A DNA stretch of 64,000 nt from Sinotaia quadrata (Eukaryota; Mollusca; Gastropoda; Architaenioglossa; Viviparidae). A model generated the notes under the pieces. It did not search any database, was not told the DNA's origin, and saw only the letters and a program-made list of their open reading frames with translations. Location of the stretch: positions 74,511,571 through 74,575,570 of the forward strand of contig CM054183.1 in NCBI GenBank assembly GCA_028829895.1, written 5' to 3'. How positions within the stretch are numbered: the stretch's first letter is position 1; each line of letters starts with the position of its first letter. This document shows, piece after piece, positions 57,754 to 64,000 of this stretch. Both the position numbers and the translations under genes were made by a program.

Positions 57754-58048
57754 TTTTTTCTTCCATTATTGCATTATCAGGACACAGTGTAAGCAATGAG
57801 TAGATGGGTGCATGATGTTTGTTTTTTTTATTTTAAAGTTATTATTTTTACCTGATTTTCTTTTCTTTTTTAAAATTCTGATAGAAACAAGTGAGTTACA
57901 TATTTATTAAATGTATTTTATAAGCTTATTTTTCTACAATAAAGAGTTGATGATGCACATACTGCACTACAGAATTTAACTTTGAAGGTGGTGGTGGATG
58001 AACTCTGAAAATTACTTTGTGAATTTATGTTTCTTATCCAAAGCTTAA

Positions 58049-59315
58049 GGGGAGGTTTGAGAGTGAAAATTATAAGATTTTTGTGTGTGTGTGTGTTTTT
58101 CATTCTTCGTGTTTATTGTTCACTTTAATCATTCTACTTTCACTTCCCATGTTCACAGTTTCGTAGCTTTTAATAAAAAGCCCTTTCATTTAAGTTTTAA
58201 TTGAGTAGGTATGTATAAACAAAAGTGCAGTTACAACTAATTATATATGCATAAAGTTTCAAAGGTCATATCTCGTCTTCTACATAATATAATATTACAT
58301 ATACCAAAAGAACCAGAAAAGCCAGCTTTAGCTTCCCATTTCCATATCCAAAATCCACCATAACATGCATTTTCATTGGCTACTTGTAAAAACACTAATA
58401 TAGCAAAGGGTCTAAAATCAGCCAATCAGCAATTAGCTTTCAAGAGCAAGTCGGATTTAGCAAACTGACCTCATGGCGTCTTTCACAGCTTCGATCTCAT
58501 GAAAGTTGCAATCTACGTTCAGTTTGAGTTCTATTTGAGGCTAGAGTACAGTAAAACTAAGATGGGGAAAAGAAAACAATCCTATTCTTCCAGAAATCGA
58601 AGATTCCAGGGAAACAGACATACTAAATGACTGATTACAGTAAATAATTCTATGATGCTGAACACTTGTATACAATTAGCGACGCCGTGTCACAAATACA
58701 TCGTCTGCTACACTAAAACTAATTCCATAACTTCCATATATCTTCCACATTTTTTTTTTTTTAAAACATTACTACCCTCCTAGAACAGAGTCAAGAGGAA
58801 GGCCCCACAGGAAATCTACAGAAACTGAGAACATCAAGAAGATGAAAAGTTTCCACGCAATTCCTGTGGGGAAAAGAAGTGATCGTAAAGAAGAAGTAGA
58901 AAGAAGCAAGTGTGTAAAATAGAAGACCTATTTTTACTATGTCAACACCTCATCAATATATATTTCAAAAACAACATAAAAAATTTTCATGGTAGACTTT
59001 TCATGCTAGTTCACACATTGTACTACAACATACCTACCTGAAGTATACCAAATTTCACATTAAAATAATGTATAGTTTACTTGTAATCAGTTGAACGGCG
59101 GAATGTAGTTTTGCGTCGACACAAAAACACGTGTCATTTTAATCCATATAACTACACATTAAAACATCAGATAACCTGTTTTATTGCTTAAATGTGTTAG
59201 CAATAGGTGTGATTAACTGCATACAAAAAATTATGGCAATAAGTTAATAAATACAGGAGTTGTGATTGCTTGATTTTTATGTGAGTTTTTTCCAGTTTCA
59301 CCCTCAAACCTCCCC
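58049..59315 (+). mobile_element. Kolobok-like TTAA element (1,267 bp)
   Basis: TTAA at 58045-58048 and 59316-59319 flank inverted termini: GGGGAGGTTTGAGAGTGAAA on the left, TTTCACCCTCAAACCTCCCC on the right (one mismatch within 20). A short + strand frame at 58561 opens MGKRKQSYSSRNRRFQGNRH and stops. After an acceptor-like CCTCCTAG, a second coding patch (58790-58925) contains ENIKKMKSFHAIPVGKRSDR. The TTAA plus G-rich terminus fits Kolobok better than piggyBac; the transposase core is absent, so this is provisional. The element lies in one arm of the tandem duplication. Confidence 0.8.
58561..58925 (+). pseudogene. Kolobok-like transposase N-terminal remnant
   Basis: Two patches: MGKRKQSYSSRNRRFQGNRH from 58561, ending in TGA at about 58627, and R-G-R-P-H-R-K-S-T-E-T-E-N-I-K-K-M-K-x-F starting at about 58790. 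The second patch is also present at 34565-34665 (-) with coding-style differences, which supports real former coding. An R-F-x-G-N-x-x-T-K motif near the start occurs in some transposon-encoded proteins I recall. The catalytic part is missing. Confidence 0.45.
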
Positions 59316-59993
59316 TTAAGTATTGTACCATTCAGTTGGGGGAGGGGGAGATTTATTTGCAATATAATGTATTTGGTATATTCAAATATTTTTTTTTATT
59401 TCATAGCATGGCACAGGAACAATTGTTGGGTAGGCCCAGGCCCCTATGTAGAATTTTTTAATTATAATTTTTAACTGATTTTCTTTTTTATTCTGATAGA
59501 CACATGTGAGTTATAATTTAATTAGCACTATTATTATTTTTTTAAAGAGTTTATTTCTCGAAAATGATTATAAGAATAAGTTGATGATGCACATAGTAAT
59601 TTTAAAAGGTGCAAATTTTATTTTACTTTTTCGTAATCTGGTTGCTTCAATTAGCAAATACTAATACTGTATGTGTTGTAAGATATTGTGAGTTTTTTTC
59701 CTACTTCAGCTGATGAAGATTTCTGCCCGCTTGAAAATTTATGTATTAATTATGATACTGATTTTTGTATAGGGCAGGTCATTGAGGTGAAATGGAGAAA
59801 ACTGTTGGGCAAAAAGACTTTTTTTTTATCCCTGACCAAGGAAAGAAGGTGTAGCTGAGGTGAAAAGGGACTATGTGTTTTACTGGGACTTTGAAGTTAT
59901 TCCAGTTTCCAGTCAGTTTCCAGTGAAAGTAGAGTGTGGAAAGTTCCAGCAGTTAATAAAATAACAAAGGACTTAGCAATGTACAGTTGAACC

Positions 59994-60722
59994 GAGATAT
60001 ATCGACGGCCTAGGGGTTTGCCAAAAAGTGTCGAGATAACTGGTGATCGAGATTATCAAAAACCAATATGGTAGCAATATATTACAATATTATAACATGC
60101 ACTTGAAATTTCTTTATGTACACAATGTGAGTTAATAAATGAGAATATACATACATTTGTTTGGTGATTTTTTTTTTTTTTACACAACAGCGTTGCCGCG
60201 ATTTGTTTGATGTTGTAATTGGCATGCTATAAAAATGTACATTTTGCTAACAACAAAAGGAGGTTATGTACACACAGTTAATATAGTTTCTTTACAAAGT
60301 TTAAAATGCTTTGTTGCTTTTGCCTTTAACAGTCTACTTGAAAACAAATGCTTCAATATTACATGTAATGTGCTTGAAATTTCTTTATGTTCACAATGTG
60401 CATTAATAAATGAGAATGTACATGCACATGTTTTTGATTTTTTACACAACAGCTTTGCCGCGATTTGTTTGATGACACGATTGGCTTGCTATAAAAATGT
60501 ACATACACTGTAAGTTTGCTAACAACAAAAGGTTTATGTGCACCAACTAACAGCAGAGATTTATTAGTACATGTATACAATAAAAATGTACAAACCTTTC
60601 ATTATATTCTCCAACATTGCTATAAAAATGTACATACATGTACATGTTTGCTAACACCAAAAGGTTTATGTACACACGGTTAATATGGTTTCTTTACAAA
60701 GTCTAAAATGCTTTGTTGCTTT
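59994..60722. mobile_element. pogo/Tigger-like element E, copy E3 (right end lost)
   Basis: TA at 59992-59993 precedes CAGTTGAACCGAGATATATC and GGGGTTTGCCAAAAAGTGTC. It carries the tandem GCTAACAACAAAAGG-type units (60090-60270, 60350-60560, 60620-60690). The match to E1/E2 stops inside TTGCTTTTT at 60722, where LINE sequence begins. The truncation was probably made by the LINE insertion or a deletion. Confidence 0.72.
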
Positions 60723-61286
60723 TTGTTGGACTTATTGAGAAGTACAATGTCTGGTCTTCGTGCAGGAATCACCCGATCTGTTCTTATCTTGAAGTCCCAC
60801 AGTATTTTGACTTCTTCTGTTTCAGTGACTGCTTCTGGTTGGTGAATCCATGCTCTTTCTGTGGTTTTTATGCCATAGTTCTCACACAGATTTCTATATA
60901 TGTGTTTTGCCACTTTGTTGTGTCATTTGGTGTATTCTGTTCCAGCCAGAACCTGACATCCAGATAGTATGTGCTTTGTTGTCTCATCCATGGATTTGCA
61001 GAGTCTACATTTGGAATCATTTGAGAATTTTATGATTTTCGTTTTGTGTGATTTGGTGTTGAGTGCTTGATCTTGTGCAGCTGTTATGAGTGCTTCTGTT
61101 TCTACTTTCAATCCTGCCTCTTTCAACCATTTGTACGTTGATTGCTTTGTTGATATTTCTTTGGCTTGTCGTACATACTGGCCATGGAGAGGTTTCTGAC
61201 TCCAGATATGTGCTAGTGCTTGCTTCGTTGTTTTCTTCCATGTTTCTTTGTCTGTTTCTAGGGGTTGGAATAGTCCACTCATCTTT
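60722..61286 (-). pseudogene. LINE C-terminal end with zinc knuckle and restriction-like endonuclease
   Basis: The - strand reads WKKTTKQALAHIWSQKPLHG, then a C-R-L-C...H...C knuckle (CRLCKSMDETTKHILSGC). After one frame change it continues VKILWDFKIRTD followed by ARRPDIVLL. The order knuckle, then W-D-F-x-I-x-T-D, then R-P-D-I-V is that of the restriction-like endonuclease domain at the C-terminus of R2/R4/NeSL-type LINEs. Only about 190 codons remain; the RT is missing. The fragment lies within 50 bases of the next ataxin-2 exon. Confidence 0.75.
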
Positions 61287-61290
61287 ACTG

Positions 61291-61318
61291 ATTATTATTA
61301 TTATTATTATTATTTTAT
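61291..61318. repeat. (ATT)n microsatellite beside an acceptor
   Basis: About eight ATT units followed by TTACTTATTTCAG, the exon 7 acceptor. It forms most of the U-rich tract of that splice site. Confidence 0.9.
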
Positions 61319-61330
61319 TACTTATTTCAG

Positions 61331-61377
61331 TAAAAGAACGACTTGAAGATTTGAAAAACTTTCAGAAAACTTTTAAG
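61331..61377 (+). CDS. ATXN2: Ataxin-2 exon 7 of window (short helical segment)
   Basis: The acceptor ACTTATTTCAG ends at 61330 and the donor GTAAGC follows 61377. With the G from exon 6 the product is V-K-E-R-L-E-D-L-K-N-F-Q-K-T-F-K. It corresponds to the R-K-Q-I-D-D-L-K-K-F-x-x-x-F segment upstream of PAM2 in human ataxin-2, which confirms both exon 6 and the phase. Total length is 16 codons; it ends in phase 0. Its upstream intron edge consists of a LINE fragment and a microsatellite, yet consensus is kept. Confidence 0.92.
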
Positions 61378-61727
61378 GTAAGCATTAAATAATTTATTAA
61401 ACACATCATAGCATCAGTATATTAAGTTGTAACCTGTTAAGCATCAGTAAAATTTAGACCAATTGATACCACTGCATGATTCTTTTTTGAGTGTGTACAG
61501 AATTTTAGCTATTTTTTAAAACTGAATTTTAGTGGGTTTTTCTTTAAATGTTACTGCCTGAAAAAGGCCAGCTGAAGTAAAAATAAATCAAAATGGTTTT
61601 TTTCTAATTTACTAAAATTCAGAATCTCAAGTTTATTTATTTTTTAAATTTAATTCATGTCAGTTTTTTCACTATATGTTTTGTTTTTTTTAAAGTAAAA
61701 AAAAAACAACTGAAAATAAGATAGAAT
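61378..61727 (+). other. Intron sequence after exon 7
   Basis: About 350 AT-rich bases up to the second hAT element. No feature is recognised. Confidence 0.5.
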
Positions 61728-62125
61728 GTTTAGATCAGTGGTGCACAAACCTTTTGAGTCATTGGACACAATCTGACTTCTCGAAACCATCGGGAGCCAC
61801 AAAAAAGTGAAGATCAAAATCGTCCCATACAAGATAGACATCACATCTAAGAACACACAAATAACGATTAAGACTAATTATGACTGTCATGAAAAAGGGG
61901 GATAATCATATGAAAATTTTTTTTTTTTTATATTCTTATTGTTATTCTAAGTGTGTTATGTGTGGAATGAAAGCTTGTGTCTTATATACATTGCCAGTAT
62001 GTTAGAGAGTGAGGATATTGGATATGTGTTTTAATTACAATGAATGTGTGTTGTAGTATTCATTTGCTTTGTTATGATGAATTTTGTAAAAAGCATTACA
62101 TGCAGTATTTATTTTTGACTAGGAT

Positions 62126-63396
62126 ATGTCATGAGCCTGGGAATGCGCTTATGACGTAATTTTTTATATGTTACGTCATGTTGAAACATAGATTTTTGGA
62201 CAGTTAGAGAAAAAAAAGGACATTTTTATTTTCAATGAGAGAGGAGTGTACGTATGCGCAGGCTGTTTACAGGATGTGTTAGAATTGTATGGCTAAATTT
62301 TTCTACACATTGGGCCCACGCGGATTTATCCCAGTTTTCCATAATTGGGGATTTATTCATGGAATGTCTTCAACTCCGCACCAATTGTAATGTATCAACG
62401 CCTTATCAGAGTTGGTGACAGTTAAATTTGGTGCTATGGAAGCGACATTTCTATATACATTCAGCCACACGACACTCATTTCTTCACTGCTTTTTCAACG
62501 GGAATGTATTATGATTCTGCGCTCATCAGCGAGAATAGACACTTAGGTCTACACCAGTGTCCGAGGTCTACATTCTTCAATGTAGTTTTAACATGTGTCG
62601 TATATTATTATATTTCCCTACATTTGACTCAGGTCCCACTCATCTATGTGGCCGTGTCTGATTATTCATAACTTTGTTGTATCAGCATGTTGGCCATTCT
62701 GCAACTTTCTGTTTCCATGAGTGGACAGTCCTGTGACTCTTTGTGTTCTCTTTTGCCAGTGTGTTGGCGAGTGGATTCAGTCACTTTTGTTTACGCAGTA
62801 ACATTACAACATTAATTGTCTTAAACATTAGTACATAGTGAAGAATTAGGTTAAAGAGGCATTGCACGTAAGGATTAGTTATAGTTTATTAATGTTATTG
62901 ATATTTTGTTTTATTTAATCTGAACTTTTTCTTTGAACATTGAACTTTGATTAATTAGCACTTATTATCAATACTTACTGACCGCATGGGGTTTGCACTC
63001 TGAACTATTTGCATAAAATTGATTTTTGTGGATTACTCTGTTATGATACAAATTGATAGTTTTGTGGTCGCCGCCACCACTGTAGGTATAGTTGGTAATC
63101 ATCATTTGCATTGGATATTTACCCATATAATTGTACCTATTAATTTCTTTGTCATCTGCTTGTTGCGGTCATCACTGCTAGTCATAATGTTGATTTCAAT
63201 ATCTTTTATTTTATTCATCAGTTCATATTTCATTACTCTGGTTCCCCACCTCATGAATGTTATGTGTGGACGAATGATTAACAGCCTTGTGAAAGTCAAC
63301 CCATATTGTCGAGAATAAATTTCTCGTTATTAAGTCTTCTTCAAGAGTCCGGCTTTCGTTGGTTGCGGAAGTGCGTAGCATGATTATTTGTCCTAC
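62126..63396. repeat. Possible solo LTR or other insertion within the second hAT
   Basis: Richer in G+C than its surroundings. It has paired CRE-like sites ATGACGTAA (62151) and TTACGTCAT (62171) in inverted order. Near its right side GAGAATAAATTTCTCG is followed within 50 bases by AGTCCGGCTTTCG, resembling the poly(A)-signal, R and U5 layout of LTRs. A TGT start (62126) and ACA end (63396) are possible, but I found no target duplication. Boundaries and nature are uncertain. Confidence 0.3.
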
Positions 63397-63550
63397 ACTC
63401 ACATTTACATTCACACACCACTCACAACCGACCTTCACACTTTACCCCGTATTCAGAGTAAAATTCTCCCCCTCCCCCCAAGAACATCGTGTTATCTTGT
63501 GTGAGAGTTGGTCAAAGTCATGAAGCCATGAATTGAAAGACTAAACCAAT

Positions 63551-64000
63551 TCATCTAGCTTTCCAACATAAATTTTTGTGTAAATGTCCTGACTCTTCTG
63601 TAGCTGTGACTGAAAAGTGGGAAAATGCACAAAGTTGACAAACAAGCTGATTTTTGCCTTGCATCTTCAAATTCAGATCATTCAAGTGTTGTGTCATGTC
63701 GACCAGAAAGGTCAAATCAGCTTGCCATTCTGGATCAGTCATGGAAGCAACTTCTGTGTCTTTGTTCTTGCTTCTGAGGAATTCTATGACCCCTTCAATT
63801 AACTCCCAAAATCTTTTGAGCATCTTCCCTTGACTCAACCAGTGTACTTCACAGCAATAAACAGGTCACCATAATCTGCATCAGTTTCTTCAAGAAGACA
63901 TCGAAATTGGCGATGATTGAGTCCTCGTGATTTGATGAAATTGTTTTCGTCACTAATGCCATCAGTGCCTGAAAACCAAGTTCTTTACTGCACAGGTTCT
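63551..64000 (-). pseudogene. GTF2IRD2-like hAT transposase fragment
   Basis: On the - strand from the window edge: SRGLNHRQFRCLLEETDADY, then after damage L-S-Q-G-K-M-L-K-R-F-W-E-L, and F-L-V-D-M-T-Q-H-L-N-D-L-N-L-K-M-Q-G. This is the central part of the same broad transposase class as 14196-16134 (compare YYLVDMTEHLNQLNVKMQG there), but it is clearly a different family. A frame break replaces the expected R-W-L residues. The C-terminal dimerisation region is absent. Confidence 0.8.

Larger units (their letters stand above)
57540..59620 (+). repeat. Tandem duplication (about 365-405-bp period) interrupted by a transposon
   Basis: Unit 1 (about 57540-57950) and unit 2 (about 57950-58048 plus 59316-59620) share TTTGAAGGTG, GAAAATTACTTT, GAATTTATG, a TTCTGATAGA segment and TTGATGATGCACAT (57947 and 59581). 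Removing the Kolobok-like element and one TTAA makes the two units colinear. Substitutions are fairly frequent, so the duplication is older than the insertion. Unit 1 also holds the palindrome GTGGTCACGTGACCAC (57738-57753), which is not kept in unit 2. Confidence 0.75.
5196..61377 (+). other. ATXN2: Ataxin-2 gene, internal portion (7 exons, 6 introns)
   Basis: Seven exons on the + strand translate into one continuous ataxin-2-like protein segment. Lengths are 163, 125, 89, 183, 230, 510 and 47 bases. Junction phases are 1, 0, 2, 2, 1, 1, and the last exon ends in phase 0; every junction keeps the frame. Introns are about 5.5, 7.9, 14.6, 17.0, 4.6 and 5.2 kb and are packed with mobile elements, so coding sequence is about 2% of the span. 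Ataxin-2 is a cytoplasmic RNA-binding protein with an Lsm-like domain, an LsmAD domain and, further on, a PAM2 motif that binds poly(A)-binding protein. It acts in translation control and stress granules. The promoter, 5' exons, PAM2 and 3' end are outside the window. Confidence 0.93.
61736..64000 (-). mobile_element. Second hAT element, left end and part of transposase (runs off window)
   Basis: The terminus CAGTGGTGCACAAACCTTTT at 61736 with the following GGGAGCCACAAAAAAGTG text is typical of hAT ends. The likely left duplication is GTTTAGAT (61728-61735). A GTF2IRD2-type transposase fragment lies at 63551-64000 on the - strand. The 1.4 kb between (about 62100-63400) does not look like hAT and may be a later insertion. 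The right end is beyond the window. Confidence 0.7.

Noticed and set aside
1..64000. CRISPR arrays, operons, rRNA or tRNA genes
   Set aside because: Spliced genes and eukaryotic transposons show nuclear animal DNA; I saw no tRNA or rRNA signature and no regularly spaced repeat array.

Overview
The window is AT-rich animal nuclear DNA dominated by large introns. The one host gene I can recognise is ataxin-2, on the + strand. Seven exons (5196-5358, 10888-11012, 18938-19026, 33628-33810, 50797-51026, 55651-56160, 61331-61377) join without a phase break into 1,347 bases, or 449 codons. They cover the end of the Lsm-like domain, the LsmAD domain, a short charged linker, a Q/P/S-rich low-complexity stretch and a short downstream helix. 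The start codon and first Lsm strands lie left of the window; the rest of the protein, including any PAM2 motif, lies to the right. The exon 5 donor is GC rather than GT. The lineage is probably an invertebrate, perhaps a mollusc or other spiralian. That is inferred from protein divergence, intron size and the mobile-element mix, and is not proven.

Almost everything else is intronic and much of it is transposon. From left to right: 1-1664 is the right part of a 2.3-kb element family (A) with further copies at 19522-21834 and 22609-24842. Family B lies at 1665-2100 and 31229-31667. Diverged inverted copies of family F lie at 2540-3430 and 53640-54496. Two piggyBac-like families each have one TTAA-flanked and one damaged copy (D at 6189 and 25002; C at 27296 and 51635). 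A 3.3-kb hAT element (13975-17287, perfect 8-bp target duplication) sits inside a pogo/Tigger-like element (13943-18310). Its relatives lie at 36355-38312 and 59994-60722.

Three different non-LTR retrotransposons are present, all on the - strand: an RNase H-bearing LINE (about 34680-39370, itself carrying a pogo-like insertion), an APE-type LINE (about 42310-46480, split by a 1.4-kb DNA element) and the tail of a restriction-endonuclease-type LINE (60722-61286) just upstream of the last exon. Two elements, 39371-41328 and 42773-44166, share terminal TAGGTAG and perfect 7-bp target duplications. A 226-bp mariner-type MITE lies at 50363-50588, a TTAA-flanked Kolobok-like element at 58049-59315, and a second hAT element runs off the right edge from 61736.

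The mobile genes are broken by frameshifts, stops or internal deletions, and no other intact host gene is visible. The most original signals are family A (6-bp target duplications and a perfect subterminal hairpin), the TAGGTAG group with 7-bp duplications, the phase-verified GC-AG intron, and nested insertions whose empty sites can be read exactly.
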